From Methylobacterium amylolyticum (GTDB lineage Bacteria > Pseudomonadota > Alphaproteobacteria > Rhizobiales > Beijerinckiaceae): DNA of 64,000 nt. The notes below the pieces were generated by a model. The model was not told the DNA's origin. It made no database searches and saw nothing but the letters and a program-made list of their open reading frames with translations. The stretch covers positions 1-64,000 of the forward strand of contig NZ_JAUYZI010000002.1 of assembly GCF_030700245.1 (NCBI RefSeq), in the 5' to 3' direction. Every line of letters starts with the position of its first letter. Position 1 is the stretch's first letter. The position numbers and the translations under genes were made by a program. Below are positions 17,136-24,906 of this stretch, piece after piece.

Positions 17136-18839
17136 TCAGGCCCCGGGCGCCGCGCCGGCCAGGAAGTCGAAGTCGCAGCCCTCGGGCGCCTGGGTGACCG
17201 TGCGCCGGTAGAGGGCCTTGTAGCCCCGCGACGGCGCGGGCGGCGGCCGGTGATCGGCGAGCCGCCGGGCGATCTCGTCCGGCTCGACCAGCAGGTCGAC
17301 GCGCTTGTCCCGGATCGACAGCCGGATCCGGTCGCCGTCCCGCACCGCCGCCAGCGGCCCGCCCGCCGCCGCCTCGGGCGCCACGTGCAGCACGATCGAG
17401 CCGAACGCCGTGCCCGACATGCGCGCGTCGGAGATCCGGACCATGTCCTTCACCCCCGCCTGCGCCAGCTTCTTCGGGATCGGCAGGTAGCCGGCCTCCG
17501 GCATGCCCGCCGCGTGCGGCCCGGCGTTCTGGAGGACGAGGATGTCGCCCGGCCGGACGTCGAGGCCGGGGTCGTCGATGCGCGCGGAGAGGTCTTCGAG
17601 CCCGGTGAACACCACCGCCCGGCCTTCCGACTCGAACAGGGCGGGCGTGGCCGCCGCGCGCTTGAAGATCGCCCCGTCCGGGGCGAGGCTGCCGCCGAGC
17701 GCGATCAGGCCGCCCACCGGCGACACGGGATCGTCGGCCGCCCGGATCACCTTGCGGTCGACCCACCCCGCCGGCTCGTCGAGGCGCTCGGCGAGCCGGC
17801 GGCCCTCCACGTCGAGCGTGTCGAGGTGCAGCAGCGGGCGCAGCTCCCGCAGCAGCGCGCCCATGCCGCCGGCCGCGTGGAAATCCTCCATGTAGCCCTC
17901 GCCCACGGGCTTGAGGTCGACCAGCACCGGCGTCTCGTCCGAGATCTGGTTGAAGCGCGCGTAGGGGATCCGGATGCCGAGCCGCCCGGCGACCGCGGTC
18001 AGGTGGACGATGGCGTTGGTCGAGCCCGAGACCGCCATCAGCACCCGGATCGCGTTCTCGACCGATTTCTGCGTGATCACCTGGCTCGGCCGGATCTTCG
18101 TCGCGATCAGCCGCACGGCGGCGCGGCCGGTCTCCTCGGCGGCGACCAGCCGGTCGGAATGCACGGCGGGGATGGCGGCGGTGCCGGGCAGCGACATGCC
18201 GAGCGCCTCGGCGATGCAGGCCATGGTGCTCGCGGTGCCCATCACCGCGCAGGTGCCCTGGGTGACCGAGAGCCGGCCCTCGACCTCGGCGATCTCCTCA
18301 GGCCCCACCGTGCCGGCCCGGTACTTCGCCCAGAAGCCCCGGCAATCGGTGCAGGCGCCGAGCCGCTGGCCGCGGTGGCGGCCGGTGGACATCGGGCCGG
18401 TGACGAGCTGGATCGCGGGCAGGTCGGCGGACGCCGCGCCCATGAGCTGGGCGGGCACGGTCTTGTCGCAGCCGCCGATCAGCACGACCGCGTCCATGGG
18501 CTGAGCGCCGATCATCTCCTCGGTGTCCATGGCCATCAGGTTGCGGTACATCATGCTGGTGGGGTTGAGGAAAACCTCGCCGAGCGACACGGTCGGGAAC
18601 GGCCGCGGCAGGGCGCCGGCGGCCAGCACGCCGCGCGAGACCGCCTCGACGAGCTCGGGCATGCCGCGGTGGCAGTTGTTGAAGCCCGACGGCGTCATGG
18701 CGATGCCGACCACCGGCTTGTTCAGGAGGCCCGGCGAGATGCCCATGGAGCGCGCGAACGAGCGGCGCAGGTAGCGGGCGAAGTCGCGGTCGCCGTAATT
18801 GGTCAGGCCGCGGTCGAGGCCGTGCGGTTCGTCGGTCAT
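17136..18839 (-). CDS. IlvD/Edd family dehydratase
   Basis: 567 residues. Conserved IlvD/Edd blocks are present: NNCHRGMPELVEAV, GGCDKTVPAQLMGA, GACTDCRGFW, QGTCAVMGTASTMACIAEALG and DARMSGTAFGSIVLHVAPEA. The cysteines in the NNCHR, GGCDK and GTCAVMG blocks would hold the Fe-S cluster. The family includes dihydroxy-acid dehydratase (valine/isoleucine synthesis) and sugar-acid dehydratases such as arabonate dehydratase; the N-terminal GLTNYGDRDFARYLRRSFARSMG and no other ilv genes nearby favour a sugar-acid or paralogous role over housekeeping IlvD. The start follows a perfect 13-bp tandem repeat. Confidence 0.85.
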   Translation of the reverse strand: MTDEPHGLDRGLTNYGDRDFARYLRRSFARSMGISPGLLNKPVVGIAMTPSGFNNCHRGMPELVEAVSRGVLAAGALPRPFPTVSLGEVFLNPTSMMYRNLMAMDTEEMIGAQPMDAVVLIGGCDKTVPAQLMGAASADLPAIQLVTGPMSTGRHRGQRLGACTDCRGFWAKYRAGTVGPEEIAEVEGRLSVTQGTCAVMGTASTMACIAEALGMSLPGTAAIPAVHSDRLVAAEETGRAAVRLIATKIRPSQVITQKSVENAIRVLMAVSGSTNAIVHLTAVAGRLGIRIPYARFNQISDETPVLVDLKPVGEGYMEDFHAAGGMGALLRELRPLLHLDTLDVEGRRLAERLDEPAGWVDRKVIRAADDPVSPVGGLIALGGSLAPDGAIFKRAAATPALFESEGRAVVFTGLEDLSARIDDPGLDVRPGDILVLQNAGPHAAGMPEAGYLPIPKKLAQAGVKDMVRISDARMSGTAFGSIVLHVAPEAAAGGPLAAVRDGDRIRLSIRDKRVDLLVEPDEIARRLADHRPPPAPSRGYKALYRRTVTQAPEGCDFDFLAGAAPGA

Positions 18840-18852
18840 GGTGCTTCTGCCT

Positions 18853-18878
18853 TGTACGCGAGACGTGTACGCGAGACG
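18853..18878. repeat. Perfect 13-bp tandem duplication upstream of the dehydratase gene
   Basis: TGTACGCGAGACG occurs twice head to tail (18853-18865, 18866-18878), 14 bp before the start codon at 18839. It sits where promoter or ribosome-site elements would be. Confidence 0.85.
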
Positions 18879-18915
18879 GGGTCGGCGGAACGGGCTTCCG
18901 GCCGCGGCGCGGCGT

Positions 18916-19392
18916 TCAGCCGGCGGCCGCGCGCTCCAGCGCGGCGATGTCGAGCTTCACCATCTCCTGCATGGCGGTGAAGGCGCGGGCCGCGACGCCG
19001 GGATCGGGGTCGGCCAGCAGGCGCGGCAGGATCTCGGGCACGATCTGCCAGGGCACCCCCCACCGGTCGCGCAGCCAGCCGCACATGATCTCCGAGCCGC
19101 CGTCGGCGGTGAGCGCCGACCACAGCCGGTCGATCTCCGCCTGATCCGCGCACAGCACCGAGATCGAGGCCGCGAAGCCGTACTCCGCGGGCTGGCCGCC
19201 GTTCAGCCCCGCGTAGTGCTGGCCGCCGAGGGTGAAGCTGACCATCACCACGTCGCCCGCCGCCCCGCCGGGCCAGGGGCCGGGCGAGCGCTGGACGTGG
19301 GTGATCCGGGACTCGGGGACGAGCGCGACGTAGAAGCGCGCGGCGGCCTCGGCCTCCGTCCCGAACCACAGGCACGTGCTGACCCTCGACAT
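18916..19392 (-). CDS. VOC family (PhnB/YdhR-like) protein
   Basis: 158 residues from ATG 19392. STCLWFGTEAEAAARFYVALVPESRI, then VMVSFTLGGQHYAGLNGG and EIDRLWSALTADGG...CGWLRDRWGVPWQIVP are the conserved blocks of the 3-demethylubiquinone-9 3-methyltransferase-like branch of the vicinal oxygen chelate fold. Members usually act as metalloenzymes or binding proteins, but the substrate is seldom known. It precedes the dehydratase by 76 bp on the same strand and may share a transcript. Confidence 0.85.
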   Translation of the reverse strand: MSRVSTCLWFGTEAEAAARFYVALVPESRITHVQRSPGPWPGGAAGDVVMVSFTLGGQHYAGLNGGQPAEYGFAASISVLCADQAEIDRLWSALTADGGSEIMCGWLRDRWGVPWQIVPEILPRLLADPDPGVAARAFTAMQEMVKLDIAALERAAAG

Positions 19393-19704
19393 CGCTCCCT
19401 CCCGCCGTCTCGACGCTTTCGGGAACGGGTAGCACCGGCGGGCGCGCCGCGCGACCGGGGGCGAGCCTCCGGCTCCGGGGGGCCGCCCCGCCGATCCGCG
19501 GCGCGCGGGCCTTCGACCGTGGGCACGGGACGCGACCGGACACGCGCCGCCATCGCCCGGGACAGCGCGCCGCACCGCGCCGGCGTGGGCGCGATCGACG
19601 CCCCGCGCCGGGGGGCGTCCCTTTCGGCCGCGCGCGGCTGTACACTCCGCGCGATCGTAGGCATCCGCGCGGCCCGGGGAGGCCGCCCTGAACCGGGTCG
19701 GTTG
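19393..19704. other. Divergent intergenic region with a terminator-like hairpin
   Basis: 312 bp between the VOC gene (minus) and the monooxygenase gene (plus). An 8-bp stem GACGCCCC / GGGGCGTC (19597-19604, 19612-19619) followed by CCTTTC looks terminator-like although it sits upstream of both genes; it may form part of a leader. No convincing ORF was found. Confidence 0.45.
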
Positions 19705-21036
19705 ATGACGCAGGACACGTTGCGCCTCGGCGCGTTCTTCTATGCCACCGGCCACCACGTGGCGGGCTGGCGCCACCCCTCCAGCGAGGCCGACGGCGGG
19801 CTCAACCTCGCGCGCTACGTCGGCTGGGCGCGGCGGGCCGAGGCCGCGAAGTTCGACCTGATCTTCCTGGAGGACGGTACCGGCATCCGCGACACCGGCC
19901 TGCGCTCCAGCGAGCGCACCGCCCGCTCGACCCATTTCGAGCCGGTGACGCTGCTCTCGGCGCTCGCGGCCGTCACCGAGCGGATCGGGCTCGTGGCGAC
20001 CACCTCGACGAGCTTCAACGAGCCCTACAACGTCGCCCGCCGCTTCGCCTCGCTCGACCATCTCAGCGGCGGCCGGGCGGGCTGGAACCTCGTCACCTCG
20101 GCCACCGACGCGGAGGCCGCCAATTTCGGCGGCGCGCGGATCGCCGTCCACGCCGACCGCTACGAGCGGGCGGAGGAGTTCGTCGACGTGGTGCTGGGGC
20201 TGTGGAACACCTGGGACGACGGCGCGGTGATCATCGACCGTGCGAGCGGCCAGTTCTCCAAGCCCGACGGCTTCCGGCCGCTGAACCACGCGGGCAAGCA
20301 CTTCGCGGTGCGCGGCCCGCTCAACCTGTCGCGCACGCCCCAGGGGCAGCCGGTGCTGGTTCAGGCCGGCTCGTCGGGTCCCGGAAAGGATCTGGCGGCG
20401 CGCACCGCCGAGATCGTGTTCACCGCCAACCAGACGCTCGACGAGGCGGTGGCGTTCTACGCCGACCTGAAGGGGCGCATGGCCGGGTTCGGCCGCGCGC
20501 CCGAAGACCTGAAGATCATGCCGGGGCTGTTCCCGGTGGTCGGGCGCAGCGAGGCCGAGGCGCGGGCCAAGTTCGAGGAGCTTCAGGCGCTGATCGACCC
20601 CGCGGTCGGCCTCGCGCTCCTGGAGCGGATGATCGGCGGCGTCGACCTGTCGAGCTACGACCCCGAGGGGCCGGTGCCGGAGCTGCCCGAGACCGAGGGC
20701 GGCAAGTCCCGCCAGCGACTGATGTTCGATCTCGCCCGCCGCGAGGGTCTGACGCTGCGCCAGCTCTACCTGCGCATCGCCGGCGCCCGCGGCCACGCGC
20801 AGATCGTCGGCACGCCCGCCCAGATCGTCGACGAGATGGAGGAGCGCTTCCGGGCCGGGGGCGCCGACGGCTTCAACATCATGCCGCCGACTCTGCCCGG
20901 CGGCCTCGACGACTTCATCGAGCTGGTGCTGCCGGAGCTGCGCCGGCGCGGCCTGTTCCGGGAGGACTACGCCGCGCGGACCCTGCGCGGGCATCTCGGC
21001 TCACGCCCGCCGGCCGGCTTCGGTCCCGCGCGATGA
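19705..21036 (+). CDS. LLM-class flavin-dependent monooxygenase (NtaA/SnaA/DszA type)
   Basis: 443 residues from ATG 19705. LRLGAFFYATGHHVAGWRHP, then FDLIFLEDG, HFEPVTLLSALAAVTERIGL and SGGRAGWNLVTSATDAEAANFGG are the hallmark blocks of the nitrilotriacetate-monooxygenase/DszA/SnaA branch of the luciferase superfamily; QAGSSGPGKDLAARTAEIVFT contributes to the FMN phosphate site. These TIM-barrel enzymes use reduced FMN supplied by a separate reductase to oxidise sulfur- or nitrogen-containing organics. No reductase gene is adjacent. Substrate unknown. Confidence 0.88.
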   Translation: MTQDTLRLGAFFYATGHHVAGWRHPSSEADGGLNLARYVGWARRAEAAKFDLIFLEDGTGIRDTGLRSSERTARSTHFEPVTLLSALAAVTERIGLVATTSTSFNEPYNVARRFASLDHLSGGRAGWNLVTSATDAEAANFGGARIAVHADRYERAEEFVDVVLGLWNTWDDGAVIIDRASGQFSKPDGFRPLNHAGKHFAVRGPLNLSRTPQGQPVLVQAGSSGPGKDLAARTAEIVFTANQTLDEAVAFYADLKGRMAGFGRAPEDLKIMPGLFPVVGRSEAEARAKFEELQALIDPAVGLALLERMIGGVDLSSYDPEGPVPELPETEGGKSRQRLMFDLARREGLTLRQLYLRIAGARGHAQIVGTPAQIVDEMEERFRAGGADGFNIMPPTLPGGLDDFIELVLPELRRRGLFREDYAARTLRGHLGSRPPAGFGPAR

Positions 21037-21107
21037 GCCGGGCCGGAACGCGCCGCCGCGACCCCGCGTTCGCTCTCTTCAAGGGTGCGGACATCACGGA
21101 CGACGCC

Positions 21108-21971
21108 ATGCGGATCTTCCTCGCGGCAGCCGCCATGCTCGCGCTCGCCGGGCCGGCCGCGGCCCAGAGCACGACCGTCACCGGCGTCCCGTCGATCGCC
21201 GGCCTGAGCGTGGCGCCGACCGGCCAGGGCGTCGCCGGCCTCGCCCCGGCCTCGGTCGAGCCGACGACCGCGCTCGTGAACCCCGGCGCCCTCAGCCTCG
21301 GCGGCTCGGCCGCGGCGGGGGCGAGCGCCTTCCCCACGATCTCGCGCCAGACCGGGGGCATCACCGACGCGGGCGGCCTGAGCTTCGGCGGCGGCGGATC
21401 CGGCGGCGGGCGCGTGTCGAGCCCAGCGGGCGCCGCGTCTGCCGGCTCGACGCCGGGCGGCGGCTCCGGCGCGACGGCGGCCGGCTCGTCAGCGGGCGGC
21501 CCCGCCTCGGGCGCGTCCGGCGCCGCCGGCACGGCAGGGTCCGGGACGTCCGGGACGCCGGGCGGGACCGGCGGCGCGGGCACGACCCTGACGACGGCCG
21601 CCACCGCCAACGCCGTGCAGGCCGCCGCCTCGGCGCGGTCGGCCGGGTTGTCCGGGTCCGGCGCGGGCATCGGGGGCGGCGGAGGTCTCGGCGTCTCGGG
21701 CGCCGGCGGCTCGGGCGCGGGCATCGCCTCCGGCTCCGGCGCCCGGAGCGTGGCGGTCGCGGGCGGCGGCTCCGGGGGATCGGGCGCCGGCATCGCCGCG
21801 GGCGCGGGCGCCGTGCCGGAGCAGGTAGCCGCCGGCATCGCCGCGACCGGGATCGCGGGGACGGGCGGCGGCGCGGTGGGCGGGGCCGGCATCGCCGGCG
21901 CGGCGAGCGCCACCACCGACGCGTGCAGCCGGGCGTTCGGCGGAACCTGCGCCGACGCGGGCTTCTACTGA
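21108..21971 (+). CDS. Secreted Gly/Ala/Ser-rich low-complexity protein
   Basis: 287 residues from ATG 21108; ATG 21033 in frame overlaps the previous stop as ATGA and would add 25 residues, but 21108 gives a clean signal peptide (MRIFLAAAAMLALAGPAAAQ). The mature protein is dominated by Gly, Ala and Ser with repeated GSGAGI motifs (GSGAGIGGGGG, GSGAGIASGS, GSGAGIAAGAG) and ends with a short Cys-containing tail (DACSRAFGGTCADAGFY). The repeats suggest a flexible or fibrous exported protein. No family recognised. Confidence 0.7.
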   Translation: MRIFLAAAAMLALAGPAAAQSTTVTGVPSIAGLSVAPTGQGVAGLAPASVEPTTALVNPGALSLGGSAAAGASAFPTISRQTGGITDAGGLSFGGGGSGGGRVSSPAGAASAGSTPGGGSGATAAGSSAGGPASGASGAAGTAGSGTSGTPGGTGGAGTTLTTAATANAVQAAASARSAGLSGSGAGIGGGGGLGVSGAGGSGAGIASGSGARSVAVAGGGSGGSGAGIAAGAGAVPEQVAAGIAATGIAGTGGGAVGGAGIAGAASATTDACSRAFGGTCADAGFY

Positions 21972-21982
21972 GGGCGCCGGGC

Positions 21983-22008
21983 GGCAAGTCCCTGCGGCAA
22001 GTCCCTGC
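21983..22008. repeat. Perfect 13-bp tandem duplication
   Basis: GGCAAGTCCCTGC is present twice in tandem, 12 bp after the stop of the Gly/Ala-rich gene. Confidence 0.8.
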
Positions 22009-22038
22009 GACCGGCCCCGGCACGCGGGCGGCGCGGCG

Positions 22039-22383
22039 TCAGTCGCCCTTCTCGAGAGCGGTGACCGGGGTCCAGAAGCAGGGCCCGGACCCGGCTTTCG
22101 CGGTCATGCACGCGTAGCCGATGGTCCGGTTGCCGAGTTCGACCTCGTCCCCCGGCTTCCAGTACTTGCACTCGCCCGAGGCGAGGCTGCCGCGCAGGAG
22201 GCGCCCGTAGCCCTCCGCGTCGTCGGCCTGCACCATGGCGAGCAGCCGCTCGTTGACCGCCGCCGTGCGGCAGCCCAGGCGCTCGCGGGCGATCGTCTCG
22301 GCGCGGGCCGCGCCGGGCGATGCCGCCGCCAGGACGAGGGCGGCCAGGGCGGCCATCTTCACGAAGCGGGCGTTCGGGCGCAT
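22039..22383 (-). CDS. Small secreted Cys-containing hypothetical protein
   Basis: 114 residues from ATG 22383. The signal peptide ends about residue 28 (AAASPGAARA). The mature part has four cysteines (RLGCRTAA, GECKYWKPGDEVEL, YACMT, GPCFW) that could form two disulfides and a Trp/Pro-rich middle with SH3-like flavour. The start lies inside the 3' end of the upstream CitG-like gene (25 bp overlap), so the two are probably co-transcribed. Function unknown. Confidence 0.7.
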   Translation of the reverse strand: MRPNARFVKMAALAALVLAAASPGAARAETIARERLGCRTAAVNERLLAMVQADDAEGYGRLLRGSLASGECKYWKPGDEVELGNRTIGYACMTAKAGSGPCFWTPVTALEKGD

Positions 22384-23441
22384 GGGATACCGTTCGTCGG
22401 GCTGGTGTCCTGGACGGCGCCCGCTTTCCACGCCGGGCCGGTCGGGTCAACGGCGCCCGGCGTCGCCCCAGGGCTCCGAACTCGGGTTCCAGCCAGCGCG
22501 TCGAGGAGCAGGGTCGCCGCGAGCAGGTCGGCGCTGCCGCCGGGGCTGAGCCGGGCGGCGACGAAGGCGCGGTGGAGCGCCTCCGCGCGGCCGCGCCAGT
22601 CGGGCGCCCCGACCCCGCCCGCGTCCAGGAACGCCGCCGCGGCGGCGCGGGCGGCGCGCAGCCCCTCGGGGCCGCCGCGATGCAGCAGGTTGGTGTCGTC
22701 GAGCACCGCCATCAGCGCGAACAGGCATTGCACCCGCGCGGCCTCCGGATCGGCGGGCGCCAGGGCACGGCCGCTGCGCAGGGCGGGCAGGCCGACCGCC
22801 CGCACGGTGGGAAAGCCGGCGGCCGCCTCGGCGGCGGCCCCGCCGACGCCGTAGCGCCGCGCCGCCCGGCCGCCGTGGCTCGCGGGCGAGACCGGCGCGC
22901 GGGCGATCACCGCGCCCCAGCGGCGTCCGACCGCCTCCGCCCGCGCCTCCGCCGACGCGTCCGTGCCGCCGGAGGCCCCCTCCCCCGCACAGATCAGGCC
23001 GAGGGAGAAGATCGCGCCGCGATGAGCGTTGACCCCGCCGGTCGCGGCGAGCATCGCGGCCTCCGCCCGCAGCCCGATCGCCCGCAGCTCGGCCATCCCG
23101 GCGCCGGCCGCCCCGGCGCGCGCGAGGTCGGCGAAGTGCGGGCGGAGGGCGGCGGCGCTGCGGCGCAGGCTGTCGGCGTCCATGTCGTCGTGGCTGCCCG
23201 CGTCGACCGGGCTGACGAGACCCGGCTTCGGCCAGGTCTCCAGCTCGTCGATCAGCGCGCGGTGGGCGAGGGCCGCCGCGCGGGCGGGCAGCGCGGGGCT
23301 GCCTCCGGGAAGGCCGGCTTCGGCGCCGCCGCCCGGCCGGCCGGGCGAGGAGCGTTCAGGGACACATGGTTCAGGGACACATGGCTCAAGCTTGCTGTCG
23401 GGGCAGATGCGCGTCACGTTCATGCCATCCTTGGCATCCAT
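22359..23441 (-). CDS. CitG/MdcB-like triphosphoribosyl-dephospho-CoA synthase family protein
   Basis: 360 residues. Core blocks of the ATP:dephospho-CoA triphosphoribosyltransferase family: LETWPKPGLVSPVDAGSHDDMD, GGVNAHRGAIFSLGLIC and SPGGSADLLAATLLLDAL. In citrate lyase and malonate decarboxylase this makes the prosthetic-group precursor; no such lyase genes lie nearby, and methylotrophs have family members linked to C1 cofactors, so the role here is open. The first ~50 residues are low complexity and include a 15-bp tandem DNA repeat encoding EPCVPEPCVPE. The last ~45 residues, after the conserved end, are aberrant and overlap an element-like sequence. Confidence 0.75.
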   Translation of the reverse strand: MDAKDGMNVTRICPDSKLEPCVPEPCVPERSSPGRPGGGAEAGLPGGSPALPARAAALAHRALIDELETWPKPGLVSPVDAGSHDDMDADSLRRSAAALRPHFADLARAGAAGAGMAELRAIGLRAEAAMLAATGGVNAHRGAIFSLGLICAGEGASGGTDASAEARAEAVGRRWGAVIARAPVSPASHGGRAARRYGVGGAAAEAAAGFPTVRAVGLPALRSGRALAPADPEAARVQCLFALMAVLDDTNLLHRGGPEGLRAARAAAAAFLDAGGVGAPDWRGRAEALHRAFVAARLSPGGSADLLAATLLLDALAGTRVRSPGATPGAVDPTGPAWKAGAVQDTSPTNGIPCARTPAS

Positions 23442-23497
23442 CCCCCGCGCCCGTCCGTCCGGTCCGCCGGGCGGCCCCGGAAACCGATAGGTAACCC

Positions 23498-23767
23498 ATG
23501 ACTCAGACCAAAGCGGCCGTCCTGGCCCTCGGTCTCTGCCTCGTCCCGGCCGCGGCCTTCGCCGAGCAGTCCCCGGCGCGCGAGGCGCTGAAGCGCTACT
23601 GCACCGCCGACTACATGGACCATTGCAGCGCCTACCCGCCGGGCGGCCCCGAGGTGGAAGCCTGTTTCCGCGCCAATCTCAAGAAGCTCTCGCCCAACTG
23701 CGCCGGGGCGATCAACGCCTACAAGCAGGAGCAGCGGGCGACCCGGCGGATGAGCGAGGTGCGCTGA
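23498..23767 (+). CDS. Small secreted protein with GLG1-type cysteine-rich repeat
   Basis: 89 residues with a signal peptide (cleavage after AAAFA, about residue 22). The mature part RYCTADYMDHCSAYPPGGPEVEACFRANLKKLSPNCAGAINAYK follows the C-x6-C-x11-C-x10-C layout and LSxxC ending of the cysteine-rich repeat known from Golgi protein GLG1 and found as single copies in many alphaproteobacterial exported proteins. Two disulfides are likely. Function unknown. Confidence 0.75.
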   Translation: MTQTKAAVLALGLCLVPAAAFAEQSPAREALKRYCTADYMDHCSAYPPGGPEVEACFRANLKKLSPNCAGAINAYKQEQRATRRMSEVR

Positions 23768-23798
23768 GGCCGGGGCCGTCGTTCCGGCGCGCGTCCGC

Positions 23799-24125
23799 TC
23801 AGCGCCGCAGGGCGGCGATCCAGGCGGTGACCGGATCCCAGACGTAGGCGGCGACCGAGGCCGCCCAGGCCCGCGCCTGGGCCGAGAACGGCCGGTCTCC
23901 CTCCGCGCGCGCCGCCATGATCGCGGCCACGTAGGCGTCCTCGTGCCCGCGGCACTCGTCGAGGGCGTTGCGCTCGCTGCCGGCCCGGCTCTGATGCGGC
24001 GGCTGGTGGGCGTAGGACTCGCGCAGGCAGGCGTGCCACGCCGTCTCCAGGCCGGTCAGGTTGGTCGGCGCGGCGGCGGCCGGACCGGCCAGGACCATCA
24101 GGAGACAGAGCGTCGGTGTCCGCAT
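23799..24125 (-). CDS. Small secreted hypothetical protein
   Basis: 108 residues. Short signal peptide (MRTPTLCLLMVLAGPAAAA). The mature part includes GLETAWHACLRESYAHQPP and NALDECRGHEDAYVAAIMAARAEGD: a helical pattern with two conserved-looking cysteines spaced to link two helices. Convergent with the GLG1-like gene; ends 32 bp apart. No family recognised. Confidence 0.68.
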   Translation of the reverse strand: MRTPTLCLLMVLAGPAAAAPTNLTGLETAWHACLRESYAHQPPHQSRAGSERNALDECRGHEDAYVAAIMAARAEGDRPFSAQARAWAASVAAYVWDPVTAWIAALRR

Positions 24126-24214
24126 GGGCGATTCATCGCCGATTCGGGTTACTGCCGCGTGTCCGGGGACGCCGAGCCGATCGGGTCTCTAAGCAGGTTC
24201 GCGTCGGCGTGCCA

Positions 24215-24424
24215 CACGGTCCACGACGCGGCGAGCCGAGGGGCGTTTCCGACCCTGTCCCTCATCCTGAGGTGCCCGCGTCAGCGGGCCTCGAAGGAGA
24301 CCTCCAGGGATCGCGCGGCTGGCTGGAGGGCTCCTTCGAGGCCCCTTGCCGAGGCAAGGGGCACCTCAGGATGAGGGGGTTGGTGGGATCGGCCGGCGCA
24401 AACGCCGAACTGTCGTGTACCGTG
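24215..24424. mobile_element. CACGGT palindromic element, copy 1 (210 bp, MITE-like)
   Basis: Ends are CACGGTCCACGAC (24215-24227) and GTCGTGTACCGTG (24412-24424), inverted with one mismatch. Inside is a 119-bp palindrome beginning CCCTCATCCTGAGG at 24259 and closing CCTCAGGATGAGGG at 24377. The same structure occurs at 33290, 54593, 58096 and 63909. It has no ORF of its own. The inverted ends extend outward by about 8 more bp (GGCGTGCC on each side). Confidence 0.85.
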
Positions 24425-24590
24425 GGCACGCCAACGTTTCACCCGCTTAGATCCTTGAGGGATCGCAGGTTTTCGACGCCGAACCGGCGACCACTTCGGC
24501 GAAACCTGCTTGTCGAAGGGTTCGCCGCGGCCGGCCCTCGTCCTCGCGCGCGGCGGCGAAGCGTTCCGGCGGCGCCGCCCCCGGACACGA

Positions 24591-24620
24591 GAAAGCCCGC
24601 CGACGCGAGCCGACGGGCTT
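24591..24620 (-). terminator. Terminator of the 28-codon mini-gene
   Basis: AAGCCCG and CGGGCTT (24593-24599, 24614-24620) form a 7-bp stem with a 14-nt GC-rich loop. On the minus strand it reads CGGGCTTTCTCG at its end. It is about 97 bp after the mini-gene stop. Confidence 0.6.
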
Positions 24621-24716
24621 GATGCAGGGTCCACACGCGTCGATCCGACGGGAGATGTGCCGATCCCGGTGGCCTCGGCCTCGGAAGATCTCGACCGTCC
24701 GTCGCCCGGCGGGTCA

Positions 24717-24803
24717 CTACCCCTGCGGGTGGTGGTTGGGCGGCGTGTCCCCGTCCCCGTCGGCGGCACGTGTCGATCGGAAGCTACGGCCCTGACGCTG
24801 CAT
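24717..24803 (-). CDS. 28-residue peptide mini-gene
   Basis: ATG at 24803 follows AAGGAGGG with 5-6 bp spacing on the minus strand, a strong ribosome site. The 28-residue peptide starts MQRQGRSFRSTRAADGDGD, has an HH pair near the end and stops at TAG 24717-24719. It is basic at its N-terminus and shows no enrichment for one amino acid, so it is not an obvious amino-acid attenuator leader. It has its own candidate promoter (24856-24884) and terminator (24591-24620), making a stand-alone ~260-nt transcript that could equally be a regulatory RNA. Confidence 0.5.
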   Translation of the reverse strand: MQRQGRSFRSTRAADGDGDTPPNHHPQG

Positions 24804-24855
24804 GGCGGCCCTCCTTCTCTCCGGCCGGCGCCCGTCCCCGGGCGTCGATGGGAGG

Positions 24856-24884
24856 AGGCTAGGACCGTCCCGCGGCGCTGGCAA
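24856..24884 (-). promoter_or_regulatory. Candidate promoter for the 28-codon mini-gene
   Basis: Minus strand: TTGCCA (24879-24884), 17-bp spacer, TAGCCT (24856-24861). A start near 24849 would give a leader of about 45 nt to the ATG at 24803. Confidence 0.45.
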
Positions 24885-24906
24885 GGGCCTTGTTTCGACC
24901 CGCCGG

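Noticed and set aside
17136..18839. Assigning the dehydratase as housekeeping ilvD
   Set aside because: No branched-chain amino-acid genes are nearby and the sequence also fits sugar-acid dehydratases, so no symbol was given.
19597..19625. Riboswitch upstream of the flavin monooxygenase gene
   Set aside because: Only one short GC hairpin is visible and no known riboswitch consensus (such as an FMN element) can be recognised.
24259..24377. CRISPR array or terminator reading of the CTCATCCTGAGG palindromes
   Set aside because: The copies are kilobases apart, each is a single palindrome inside a longer element with inverted ends, and there are no spacers or cas genes.
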